Of a DNA stretch of 64,000 bases, positions 16,847-25,147 are shown in pieces. Source of the DNA: Cupidesulfovibrio sp000226255. GTDB taxonomy: Bacteria; Desulfobacterota; Desulfovibrionia; Desulfovibrionales; Desulfovibrionaceae. Where the stretch lies: positions 2,108,001 to 2,172,000 of the forward strand of contig NZ_AP036014.1 in NCBI RefSeq assembly GCF_003402415.2, given 5' to 3'. Under the pieces are notes generated by a model. The model searched no databases. It was not told the DNA's origin and saw only the letters and a program-made list of their open reading frames with translations. The position numbers were made by a program, and so were the translations under genes. Numbering within the stretch: position 1 is the first letter of the stretch; every line of letters begins with the position of its first letter.

Positions 16847-18952
16847 TCACATCTGCAACGCGCCGAAGTCGGCCAGACGGCCCAGCCGCAGCACCAATGC
16901 CTTCAACAGGTTCAGACGATTGCCGCGCAGGGCCGCATCGTCGCACATCACCATCACGCCGTCGAAAAAGGCGTCCACCGCCGGGCGCAGTTCGCCCAGC
17001 AGCCCGAACAGGCTGGCGAAGTCGTCCGCCGCCCACAGGGCGTCGAAGCGCGGGGCCACCTCTTCCAGACGGGCGGCCAGGGCCTTTTCCGCATCCTCGG
17101 CCAGCAGGTCGTGCCGGTAGGTTCCGTCAAGAACCACGCCGCCCTCCTGGCCCTGCTTGCGGATGATATTGGCCGCGCGCTTGAAGGTCAGCACCGCGCT
17201 GCCGAAGTCCTCGCGGCGGCTGAAGTCGGCCAGCGCGGCCAGACGCGCCCCGGCGGCACGCACGTCCACGCCAGCGCCCTCGGGCGTGTCGGCGGCCAAG
17301 GCCGCCTCCACCAGCAGGGTTTCGTACCCGGCGGCCATGAAGTGGTTCTTGAGGCGGGCCATGAAGAACTCTTCCAGCTTCGCCAGCGCTTCCGCCGGGG
17401 CCAGCTTCCACGCGCGCTCGCCGTACAGGGCCAGCGCCGCACGGAACAGCTCGCGCACGTCGATGCGCAGACCGCGCTCCAGCACGATGCGGGCAATGCC
17501 CAGCGCGCAGCGGCGCAGGGCGTACGGGTCGGCCGCGCCGGTGGGAATCATGCCCAGGCCGAAGCACCCGGCCATGGTGTCCGCCTTGTCGGCGATGGAC
17601 AGCAGCGCCCCGGCGGGGGTGGCGGGCACGGGGCTGTCCGGCCCGGCGGGCAGGTACTGTTCGGCCAGGGCGGCGGCCACGACTTCCTGTTCGCCCATGC
17701 GCCGCGCGTAGATGGAGCCCATGATGCCTTGCAGGGTGTCGAACTCGCCCACCATCTCGGACACCAGGTCGGCCTTGGAAAGCCGCCCGGCACGGGCGCA
17801 GGCCACCTCGTCGGCAACGCCGCTGGCCTTGGCCAGCCAGGCGCACAGTTTTTCGAGGCGGCGGGTCTTGTCGCCCATGGAGCCCAGCGGCCCCAAGAAG
17901 ATCACGTTGTCCAGTTCGGCCAGCCACGCATCGAAGCTGGCGGCGAGGTCGGTCTTCCAGAAGAAGCGGCCGTCCTCCAGCCGGGCGCGCAGCACGCGTT
18001 CCCAGCCTTTCTTGACCAACGCCTCATCCAGCGGGGTGAGGTTCAGCACGGTAAGAAAATGCGGCAGCAGCGCGCCGTCGGGCCCTTCCACGCCAAAGCT
18101 CTTCTGGTGGCTTTCCATGCTGGTCAACAGCACTTCACGCGGCAGTTCCAGGAATGACGGGTCGATGTCGCCCAGAAGCGGCACCGGGTGCTCGGCAAGG
18201 CCCTGAACTTCGTCCAGCAGGCTTTCCTTCCACAGGATGCGCCCGCCCGCCGCATCGGCGGCGGCGTTGCCGCTCTCGATGATCCGTACGCGGCGCTCGG
18301 CCGGGTCGGGCATCACGCCGCCCTTCTCGGTGACCACGTTCAGGTAGTCGGCGGCGGATTTCACCACCAGCGGACCTGCGCCGTGGATGCGATGGCCCCA
18401 GGTGACCCCGCCGGAGATCACGCCGCCCACCTCGAAGGGGGTAACGGCGTCATCGAACAGGGCCAGCAGCCAGCGCAGCGGGCGGCCGAAGGTGAAGTCG
18501 CCGCTGCCCCAGCGCATGCGCTTGGGAAACGGCAGCGCGGCGATGATGGCCGGGCACGCGGCGGCGATGAGGTCGGCCGCCTGCGCGCCGCCGGTGCGCT
18601 TGCGCACCGCGATGTACTCGCCCTTGTCCGTGGACAGGGTGAAGATGTCGGCCATGTCCACGCCCTGGGTGCGGGCAAAGCCTTCGGCGGCCTTGGTGGG
18701 CTTGCCTTCGGCGTCGTAGGCCACGCGCACGGGCGGGCCGGGCACCACTTCTTCCGCCTCGCGCTGCACGGGGTTGATGCCCTCGATGAGCACGGCCGCG
18801 CGGCGGGGCGTGGTGAGCACCCGGATGGATTCATGTTCCACGCCCGCGTCGTCCAGCGCGCGGGCGAAGCGTTCCGCCAGTTCCCGTTCCAGGCCGGGCA
18901 GGAAGCGGGAGGGCAGTTCCTCGAAACCGATTTCAAGCACGAATTGCGACAT
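16847..18952 (-). CDS. glyS: Glycyl-tRNA synthetase beta subunit
   Basis: The 701-residue beta subunit of the bacterial alpha2beta2 glycyl-tRNA synthetase, responsible for tRNA binding. The N-terminus FVLEIGFEELPSRFLPGLEREL is the family signature; later blocks include the HD-like region and the C-terminal helical anticodon-binding domain ending RLADFGALQM. Upstream of ATG 18952, AGGA lies about 8 nt away; a GTG two codons earlier (18958) is possible but has its Shine-Dalgarno too close. It is downstream of glyQ on the same strand with a 27-nt gap, forming the glyQS operon. Confidence 0.96.
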   Translation of the reverse strand: MSQFVLEIGFEELPSRFLPGLERELAERFARALDDAGVEHESIRVLTTPRRAAVLIEGINPVQREAEEVVPGPPVRVAYDAEGKPTKAAEGFARTQGVDMADIFTLSTDKGEYIAVRKRTGGAQAADLIAAACPAIIAALPFPKRMRWGSGDFTFGRPLRWLLALFDDAVTPFEVGGVISGGVTWGHRIHGAGPLVVKSAADYLNVVTEKGGVMPDPAERRVRIIESGNAAADAAGGRILWKESLLDEVQGLAEHPVPLLGDIDPSFLELPREVLLTSMESHQKSFGVEGPDGALLPHFLTVLNLTPLDEALVKKGWERVLRARLEDGRFFWKTDLAASFDAWLAELDNVIFLGPLGSMGDKTRRLEKLCAWLAKASGVADEVACARAGRLSKADLVSEMVGEFDTLQGIMGSIYARRMGEQEVVAAALAEQYLPAGPDSPVPATPAGALLSIADKADTMAGCFGLGMIPTGAADPYALRRCALGIARIVLERGLRIDVRELFRAALALYGERAWKLAPAEALAKLEEFFMARLKNHFMAAGYETLLVEAALAADTPEGAGVDVRAAGARLAALADFSRREDFGSAVLTFKRAANIIRKQGQEGGVVLDGTYRHDLLAEDAEKALAARLEEVAPRFDALWAADDFASLFGLLGELRPAVDAFFDGVMVMCDDAALRGNRLNLLKALVLRLGRLADFGALQM

Positions 18953-18979
18953 GCTCACGTCCTTCCTTCTTGTTCCGGG

Positions 18980-19855
18980 CTAGCGGGCGGAGGCCAGCAT
19001 GGGATAGCCGAGTTCCTCGCGCTGGGCGGCGTACAGCCGCGCCACGGCAGAGGCCAGGGCGCGCACGCGGCCGATGTAGCCGGTGCGTTCGGTGATGGAG
19101 ATGGCCCCGCGCGCGTCAAGCAGGTTGAAGGTGTGCGAGCACTTCAGACAATAGTCATAGGCGGGCCATAGCAGCCCTTCGTCGCACAGCCGCTTGCACT
19201 CGCCTTCGCAGGCATTGAAGAAGTCCAGCAGCATCCTGGGGTTGCTGGCCTCGAAGTTGTACTTGGACTGTTCCACCTCGTTCTGGTGGTAGATGTTCCC
19301 GTAGGTGACCCGGTCGTTCCACGAAAGGTCGTAGACCGATTCCTTGCCCTGCAGGTACATGCACAGCCGCTCCAGTCCGTAGGTGATTTCCACGCTGGTG
19401 GGGGCAAGGTCTATGCCGCCCACCTGCTGGAAATAGGTGAACTGGGTCACTTCCATGCCGTTCAGCCACACTTCCCAGCCAAGGCCCCACGCGCCCAGGG
19501 TGGGCGATTCCCAGTCGTCCTCCACGAAGCGTATGTCGTGGGCTGCCGGGTCGATGCCGAGGGCGCGCAGGCTGTCCAGGTAGATGTCCTGCACGTTGTC
19601 GGGCGAAGGCTTCAGGATGACCTGAAACTGGAAGTAGTGCTGGAGCCGGTTGGGGTTTTCGCCGTAGCGACCGTCGGTGGGACGGCGCGAAGGCTCCACG
19701 TAGGCCACGTTCCACGGTTCCGGCCCGATGACGCGCAGGAAGGTCGAGGGGTTGAAGGTACCGGCCCCGCATTCCACGTCGATGGGCTGCATGATCACGC
19801 AGCCCCGCTTGGCCCAGAAATTCTGCAAGGTGAGGATGACGTCCTGAAAATGCAT
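18980..19855 (-). CDS. glyQ: Glycyl-tRNA synthetase alpha subunit
   Basis: The 291-residue class II catalytic subunit. Signature segments: FQDVILTLQNFWAKRGCVIMQPIDVECGAGTFNP, EPSRRPTDGRYGENPNR (motif 2 region) and a C-terminal LLDARGAISITERTGYIGRVR. It forms Gly-AMP and charges tRNA(Gly) together with GlyS, encoded immediately downstream. It begins 78 nt after recO on the same strand and may belong to the recO-glyQS transcript. No T-box-like leader is visible in that short gap. Confidence 0.97.
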   Translation of the reverse strand: MHFQDVILTLQNFWAKRGCVIMQPIDVECGAGTFNPSTFLRVIGPEPWNVAYVEPSRRPTDGRYGENPNRLQHYFQFQVILKPSPDNVQDIYLDSLRALGIDPAAHDIRFVEDDWESPTLGAWGLGWEVWLNGMEVTQFTYFQQVGGIDLAPTSVEITYGLERLCMYLQGKESVYDLSWNDRVTYGNIYHQNEVEQSKYNFEASNPRMLLDFFNACEGECKRLCDEGLLWPAYDYCLKCSHTFNLLDARGAISITERTGYIGRVRALASAVARLYAAQREELGYPMLASAR

Positions 19856-19933
19856 GCTGTACCCCTAGATTGTCCTGACTTGGCCTGACTGTTGCCGTAT
19901 GTGCCGGGCGGCGGCCCGGCATGCGGCCCCGCG

Positions 19934-21355
19934 CTACAGGCGGCGGAACCGCCCGTTGTCCCATGCGAGGCCGATGTGAAACTGTATGAAGCCGTCCACC
20001 GCGCGAGTGCACTGCCGCCGCACGGCGACCATGCCCTTTGCATCGGGAGTGACGACCATGCCCGGCGTGTCGGCCGCAGGAAAACTGTCAGCCGGGCCGC
20101 GCGCGTCCGGTGATGCATGCCCTGCCCGACCTGCCCGACCTGCCTGTACGGCCAGTCCGGCCAGTCTGGTCGGTACGGCAGGCGTTGCAGGCCGAAACGG
20201 CATGGGGAGCACCGCGCCACGGTCACCCCCGAAAATTTCCTGCGGCTGGGCCAACTCTTCACCGGCCCACGCATCGTCGCCAATATCTTCACTGCCGCGC
20301 ACCGGACCGAACGGATCGCGCTCGAACACCGAACTGCCGTTCCACAGGGGGCGCGGCGCGCCCGAAGAGGCTGGTGCGGGCTCCTGTTCTGCGGCCCGGC
20401 CCGGCTCGGCCTGCGTCGCGGCGTCCTGCGCCAGCGCGCTGTCCGGCAACCGGCACAGGCAATCGTCAAGCGAACCGTGCCCGCCGTCGCCAAAGGCCAG
20501 GCCCGACAGGCTGCCCAGAAAACGCCCGTCCAGAAAGCGGGGGGACGCTCCGCCCGCGAAACCGTTGCGAGTGGAATCGGCGCGCGGGGTCATGTCCGGC
20601 GGCGGCAGGACAGGCCCCGATCCGTCGGGTTCCGGGAATCGCCCGTGCGGCGTCGCGGGCGAACGCTGCTCCCCGTCCGCCACGACAGCGGTCTGCCCCG
20701 GCGCGGGGGGCAGCACACCCGGCCACAGAAGCGGGGAATTCTCCTGCACAAAGCGCAGCACGTCAAGGGCTTCGCGCTCCACCCGCACGCGCGGACCGGG
20801 CAGGGGCGCGCAGGCATCACACTGGGCCGCGCCCTCCTGCACCAGAAAGGCCGCGCCCGTTACGCGCGTCAGGTCAGCGCCGCAGGTGGCGCACGCATCG
20901 GTGCGCGGCGCGTACCCTTGCTCCGCCGCCAGCCGCAGCCGGAACAGCACGGGCAGCATGTCGGGGACGGGGCCGTCGCCCTCCAGGAGTTCGAGCATAT
21001 CCTCGACCAACTGATGCGTGGCTGCCGCGCCCTCCGGCCCGCACCCCAGGGCTTCCAGGAATTTCAGGCAGTTCACCGCCGCGCCGAAGCGCGGCCAATC
21101 GCGCCGCAGCCTGTCTGGCCCGCGCAACAGGGTGCCTTCCTGGATGGACAGGTACTGCCCGCCGCGCGTGGACTTGACCCGCAAGAGCGCCCGATTGAAC
21201 AGGTCCAGGCAGCCGCAGAACCGCTTGCGGCTGCGGCAGCCGCCAAATGCAAAGGCGGTAAGCAGGCCGCGCGTCGGAGACAGGAAGCGGACCCAAAGGT
21301 CCGCCTCCCTGAAACGTCCGGTACGGACGATCAGCACCTGTTCCGAGAATTCCAT
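19934..21355 (-). CDS. recO: DNA repair protein RecO with a large internal insertion
   Basis: RecO anneals ssDNA and loads RecA with RecR in RecFOR repair. The frame is 473 residues, about twice the usual ~240. Residues 1-80 form the OB-fold (VLIVRTGRFREADLWVRFLSPTRGLLTAFAFGG), and the following helical/zinc part has CATC and CDAC pairs (residues 155-158, 179-182). The expected C-terminal helix (QCTRAVDGFIQFHIGLAWDNGRF) appears only at 448-473. Residues ~215-447 are a low-complexity, probably disordered insertion with PAPG, GRAGRAG and acidic patches, uninterrupted by stops. No frameshift is needed. It is followed by glyQS. Confidence 0.88.
   Translation of the reverse strand: MEFSEQVLIVRTGRFREADLWVRFLSPTRGLLTAFAFGGCRSRKRFCGCLDLFNRALLRVKSTRGGQYLSIQEGTLLRGPDRLRRDWPRFGAAVNCLKFLEALGCGPEGAAATHQLVEDMLELLEGDGPVPDMLPVLFRLRLAAEQGYAPRTDACATCGADLTRVTGAAFLVQEGAAQCDACAPLPGPRVRVEREALDVLRFVQENSPLLWPGVLPPAPGQTAVVADGEQRSPATPHGRFPEPDGSGPVLPPPDMTPRADSTRNGFAGGASPRFLDGRFLGSLSGLAFGDGGHGSLDDCLCRLPDSALAQDAATQAEPGRAAEQEPAPASSGAPRPLWNGSSVFERDPFGPVRGSEDIGDDAWAGEELAQPQEIFGGDRGAVLPMPFRPATPAVPTRLAGLAVQAGRAGRAGHASPDARGPADSFPAADTPGMVVTPDAKGMVAVRRQCTRAVDGFIQFHIGLAWDNGRFRRL
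20100..20195. repeat. Degenerate 9-nt repeats inside the recO insertion
   Basis: Units such as cgacctgcc and ggccagtcc recur in tandem and code on the minus strand for an AGLAVQAGRAGRAG-type stretch. Confidence 0.6.
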
Positions 21356-21437
21356 GCCTGCCCTGCCCTTGCGGGCGTGGTTGCGACGGCGGCCTTTCGG
21401 GGCCGGACGCCGTGATCCGGCATCAAGCGCCTGGCCG

Positions 21438-22520
21438 TTATTGTGCCTGCGGCGGAAACACCAACGTGCGCACCTGGCCCGATTCGCCGGGCGCGGGCTG
21501 TTCCTGTCCGTTGTAGCGGATGCGCACCCCGCCCGCGTTGCCGAGCTTGAGCGTGAGGCGTTTGGTGAAGGTCAGCGCGAAGGTCTGCCCCTTGTGCAGC
21601 GAGAACTGGCGTACGTCGGAATCGTCCGCGCTGGAATGCACCCAGCAGTCGGCCAGGGCGATGACCACGATGCGGTGCGTGCCGCCAGCCAGCACGGAGC
21701 CGTCGGTATCGGCCCCTTCGCCCGCGGCGGCCTCGCTGTCGAACACCCCGCCCTGCGGCGCGCCGGGCGGGGTTGCAGCCTGCGTGGCAACCGGAGCGGC
21801 AGGCGTTACGGTTGCCGGGACCGTAGTGGCCGAAGCGGACGCGGCGACGGCAACCGGTGCCGTGGCGTTGCGGCCGGGCTGGGCGGCGAGGGTGGTGGAT
21901 GCCGCAGCCGTGGCGTTGGTTGCATTGGCCGCCATGCCGGTCGTACCGGACATGGCCGCCGGAACGGTGGCGTTCGCAAGGGGGGCCGCATCAGCCGCAG
22001 ACGCGGGCTGCGCGTCGGCGGCGACTGGCGTTGCTGGCGCAACTGGCGCGACAGAAGCGACTGGCGGCACCGACTGGACGGGCTCGGCCGATTGGGCGGG
22101 CTGGGCCACCTTGGGCATGTCCGCATCGCGCGCTGACTGCTGGCGGTAGTGCCAGCCGCCGCCAAGGGCGGCCAGCAGCACCAGCGCGGCCAGCACCAGC
22201 ACCACGGGCGACAGCCCCGTGCGCGCGCGGGCCGGTGGCTGCGCCATCACGGACTCGGGCAACAGTTCTTCTGGCACCTCGAAGGGGTACGCCTCGTCCA
22301 CGGCCCGCATGACCAGGTCGTTGTCCACGCCCAGCAACGCACCGTAGGACTTGATGAACCCCCGCGCATACACGGCGTGGGGCAGCCCGTCCCGATCCCC
22401 ATCCTCTATGGCGCGCAGGACGCGGGCGGAAACCTTGATACGGATCGCCACGTCCTCGATGTCGAGGTTTTTCGTCTCGCGCGCCTCGCGCAGGGCGATG
22501 CCGAGTTCCTTGAGTGCCAT
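21438..22520 (-). CDS. RodZ-like protein: helix-turn-helix, one TM segment, periplasmic C-domain
   Basis: A 360-residue bitopic membrane protein. Residues 3-75 form a Cro/RodZ-type HTH (LGIALREARETKNLDIEDVA..YARGFIKSYGALLGVD). A single TM segment covers about 103-123, then comes a ~130-residue Ala/Pro/Val/Thr-rich periplasmic linker, and residues ~270-355 resemble the C-terminal RodZ (DUF4115-like) beta domain (HRIVVIALADCWVHSSADDSD..RLTLKLGNAGGVRIRYNG). RodZ couples MreB filaments to the cell-wall elongation machinery. Co-directional and closely spaced with the SurA-like gene upstream (58-nt gap) and recO downstream (82 nt). The linker is made of imperfect 9-nt repeats. Confidence 0.83.
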   Translation of the reverse strand: MALKELGIALREARETKNLDIEDVAIRIKVSARVLRAIEDGDRDGLPHAVYARGFIKSYGALLGVDNDLVMRAVDEAYPFEVPEELLPESVMAQPPARARTGLSPVVLVLAALVLLAALGGGWHYRQQSARDADMPKVAQPAQSAEPVQSVPPVASVAPVAPATPVAADAQPASAADAAPLANATVPAAMSGTTGMAANATNATAAASTTLAAQPGRNATAPVAVAASASATTVPATVTPAAPVATQAATPPGAPQGGVFDSEAAAGEGADTDGSVLAGGTHRIVVIALADCWVHSSADDSDVRQFSLHKGQTFALTFTKRLTLKLGNAGGVRIRYNGQEQPAPGESGQVRTLVFPPQAQ

Positions 22521-22578
22521 CTCCTCTCCTTGGCTGGGGGACCGGGCAGACCGAGCGGGTCGGGCTGCGTGGCGCGGT

Positions 22579-23532
22579 CTAGATGCGGATGTCGATGACG
22601 GCCTTGTCGCGCAACTGCTTGGTGTATTCCACGAAACGCTCCTGCATCTTGGGCTCGCGCAGCACGTTCTCGATCTCGGGAGTGGCTTCCTCCACCGACT
22701 GCGAACGCCCGGCCGAAACCTCGATGAGCTTGAGCATGGCCTTGCGGCCTTCCACCTGCATGACCTTGCTCACCTCGCCAGCCTTCAGGCCGTCCAGGGC
22801 TTCCTTCCAACTGGGGGCGAGGTCGGTCCACTTCAGGGTGCCGATGTCGCCGCCCGAGGTGTGGTTGGGGCCGATGGAGTCGGTGGCGGCCAGTTGCTCG
22901 AAGGTCGTCTGGCCCGCGCGCACCTTCGCGGCCAGCCCTTCGGCGTCGGCCGTGGGGGCGAAGATGATCAGCCCCAGGCGCACGGTGCGGTCGGTGACGA
23001 ACTGCGACTTGTGCGCGTCGTAGTACTTCTTGACGTCTTCCTGGGTGATGACGATCTTGCGGGCGATCATGAGGGCCAGCAGGCGGTGGCGCAGAATGCC
23101 CTTGCGCACGCGGTCGCGCATGACGTCCATGGAAAGGCCCTGCTGCACCAGCTGACGTTCGAATTCCTGCTGCGAAAGCTGGCTGCGCTGCACGTACTTG
23201 CGCAGTTCGTTGTCCACTTCGCTGTCCTGCACGGTGATCTTCCAGCGCTCCGCCTCCTGGGTCATCAGGATGTCGGTGATCATGGAATCGAGCACCTGCA
23301 GATGCACCTTGCGCACAGCCTCCTGCTGAGAGGGGTTGTTGCGGTCAAGGCCAAGGCGCATCAGCTCGGGGGTGGCCTGCGCCTGCACGTCGAAGAAGGT
23401 TATCATCTCGCCGTTGACCACGGCTGCGATCTTGTTGATCTGTTCGGCCCGGGGAGCCACGACCGCAAAGGCGGCAAGGCAGACAAAAAGGACGGGGGCG
23501 GCAAGGCAGAGGGTGCGGAGCAGCGGACGCAA
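22579..23532 (-). CDS. SurA/PpiC-type periplasmic peptidyl-prolyl isomerase or chaperone
   Basis: A 317-residue exported protein: signal peptide to about residue 28 (LCLAAPVLFVCLAAFAVVAPRA), a SurA-type N-domain starting INKIAAVVNGEMITFFDVQAQ, then a parvulin-like domain (RTVRLGLIIFAPTADAE..GGDIGTLKWTDLAPSWKEALDGLKAGEVSKVMQVEGRKAMLKLIEV). It likely assists outer-membrane protein folding. The start codon is TTG (23532-23530), supported by AGGAG seven bases upstream. A paralogous lipoprotein gene lies upstream on the same strand, implying two cooperating periplasmic folding factors. Confidence 0.88.
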   Translation of the reverse strand: MRPLLRTLCLAAPVLFVCLAAFAVVAPRAEQINKIAAVVNGEMITFFDVQAQATPELMRLGLDRNNPSQQEAVRKVHLQVLDSMITDILMTQEAERWKITVQDSEVDNELRKYVQRSQLSQQEFERQLVQQGLSMDVMRDRVRKGILRHRLLALMIARKIVITQEDVKKYYDAHKSQFVTDRTVRLGLIIFAPTADAEGLAAKVRAGQTTFEQLAATDSIGPNHTSGGDIGTLKWTDLAPSWKEALDGLKAGEVSKVMQVEGRKAMLKLIEVSAGRSQSVEEATPEIENVLREPKMQERFVEYTKQLRDKAVIDIRI

Positions 23533-23795
23533 GGGGCACTCCTGTTTCGTGGTTGGGGGGGCGGACCCGGAATCGGACCCGCAGCGGAACGGGGAAGCAT
23601 TCCCCGGACCGGAAGGCCGGTGCGCCCCCTTGTTCCTGATTTCCTATGATGCCGGAAACCCCTTGCGGGGCCGGTTCCATCAGGCCGTGGCGGGACGCCT
23701 TGCGGACGGCGGGCGGGCCGCCGTCAGTGGAAAGCCGGGTGAAATGCCCGGAGCTTCGGGTGTCGGCCGGGCGGTCCACCGTTGGCAAACCCGGC

Positions 23796-23823
23796 ATGTA
23801 ATATCTTTTTCCCGTTTATGCAA
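23796..23823 (-). promoter_or_regulatory. Candidate promoter of the SurA-like gene
   Basis: Minus strand: TTGCAT (23823-23818), 16-nt spacer, TTACAT (23801-23796), in the only AT-rich part of the 310-nt gap 23533-23842. The rest of the gap holds no recognisable gene or strong hairpin. Confidence 0.4.
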
Positions 23824-23842
23824 TCAGCCGCAACAATACGTA

Positions 23843-25078
23843 TTATTTCGTCTTTGCCTTGCGTTGCGCGCCGTTCGCCGGGGGTGCCGCCGCGCCCTTG
23901 CCGCCTTCGGCGGGGGGCGGCGCGGCAAGGTCAGGCAGGGTGTCGGAAACGGCGGGGCCTCCTTCGCCCATGGCGTCGGGGGGCTGCATGCCCTGCCCCA
24001 GGCCAGACGGATGCTGCATATCGGCGGAATTGGGCATGCCGCCCGTTGCCGTTCCGTTGCCGCCGCCCGCACCTGCTCCGCGCGGCTCGGGCACGAGATG
24101 CGCGGAAACCCGAATCCGCGCGGTGCGCAGTTCCGCTTCTATCCAGCGGGCGTAGGCTTCGTCCATCTTGCGTTCCAGCAGTACCCGCTCCACCAGCGGG
24201 TAGGCGTGGGAAAGCTCCAGTTGCTTCTCGGGTATCTCGCCCACCAGCAAAAACGACTGGTAGCCCCACTCGCCCTGCTTCACCGCCGATGCCTGGCGGG
24301 GCGCAAGGCCCGCCAGTTCCTTGCTCCACAGCGCGGGCAGCCGGTCGCGGCGCATCTTCACCTCGCGCACGGTGACCGTGGGCTGCGCGGCCTCCACGTC
24401 TGCGGGCCTGGCCCCGTTCAGGGCCATGGCGCGGGCCTTGTCCACTGCGGCCTTGTCCGGCCCGGCCACAACCAGGAACTGCACCCGGCGCGGCAGCCGG
24501 TAATCCTGCTTGTGCGCGGCGTAGTAGGCCTCCACCTCTTCCAGCGGAATGCTGATGGTGGGGCGCAGCACCTGGCGCATGAACTTCTGCATGGCGATGC
24601 GCGAACGCAGCATGGACCGCCACAGGTCAAGGTCTATGTATTCCTCGACCAGCGATTTTTCGAATTCCCCCGCCGGGTAGTCGGCGCGCACCTCGGCCTC
24701 GGCTTCGGCCACTTCCGCGTCGGTGACGGCGATATTCTCGCGCGAGAGCGCCTGCGCCACCAGTTCCTGCACAATGAGGTCGGACAGCACGCCGCCGTAC
24801 TGGGCCTGCAACTGCTCCACCGACGGGGCATGGCCGGACCAGCTCATGCTGTTCATGTCGTGCACCGCTTCCAGGGTGCGCAGCATGATGGGCCTGTCGT
24901 TGACCGTGGCCACCACGCCCTCGGGCAGTGGGTCTTCGCCGCAACCGGCCAGCAGCAGGGCAAGCAGCGCCGCGCACAGCAGCGGCAGGACGGCCCGCGC
25001 GCCGGAATGCGGCGGGCTGGAATGCCGCCGGAAAGGCGCGGGCAGCGCATGCGTGAGCAAGGACGGGGAAGGAACCAT
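23843..25078 (-). CDS. SurA/PpiC-like lipoprotein chaperone
   Basis: A 411-residue lipoprotein: hydrophobic signal with lipobox LLAGC near residue 45, then DPLPEGVVATVNDRPIMLRTLEAVH (SurA-type N-domain), a helical SurA-N/linker, and a parvulin-like stretch (RRVQFLVVAGPDKAAVDKARAM..LPALWSKELAGLAPRQASAVKQGEWGYQSFLLVGEI). The last ~75 residues are Gly/Ala/Pro-rich and disordered. The isomerase domain is weak, so it may be a pure chaperone akin to PrsA/PpiD. ATG 25078 has AGGAG a long 13 nt upstream; an upstream GTG (25108) has none. It follows mfd and precedes the SurA-like gene on the same strand. Confidence 0.8.
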   Translation of the reverse strand: MVPSPSLLTHALPAPFRRHSSPPHSGARAVLPLLCAALLALLLAGCGEDPLPEGVVATVNDRPIMLRTLEAVHDMNSMSWSGHAPSVEQLQAQYGGVLSDLIVQELVAQALSRENIAVTDAEVAEAEAEVRADYPAGEFEKSLVEEYIDLDLWRSMLRSRIAMQKFMRQVLRPTISIPLEEVEAYYAAHKQDYRLPRRVQFLVVAGPDKAAVDKARAMALNGARPADVEAAQPTVTVREVKMRRDRLPALWSKELAGLAPRQASAVKQGEWGYQSFLLVGEIPEKQLELSHAYPLVERVLLERKMDEAYARWIEAELRTARIRVSAHLVPEPRGAGAGGGNGTATGGMPNSADMQHPSGLGQGMQPPDAMGEGGPAVSDTLPDLAAPPPAEGGKGAAAPPANGAQRKAKTK

Positions 25079-25147
25079 GGGCGGGATTGCTCTCCTGTTG
25101 CGGTGCACGGGCCGGGCGGGGCCTACGCGAAAAAAACGCCGGACGGG

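Noticed and set aside
20100..20195. CRISPR-like repeat array
   Set aside because: Units are only about 9 nt, degenerate, lack unique spacers of constant length, and lie within a coding frame.
19934..21355. RecO as two fused or frameshifted genes
   Set aside because: One uninterrupted frame links the OB-fold to the RecO C-terminal helix, with no frame change needed; the extra part looks like an insertion.
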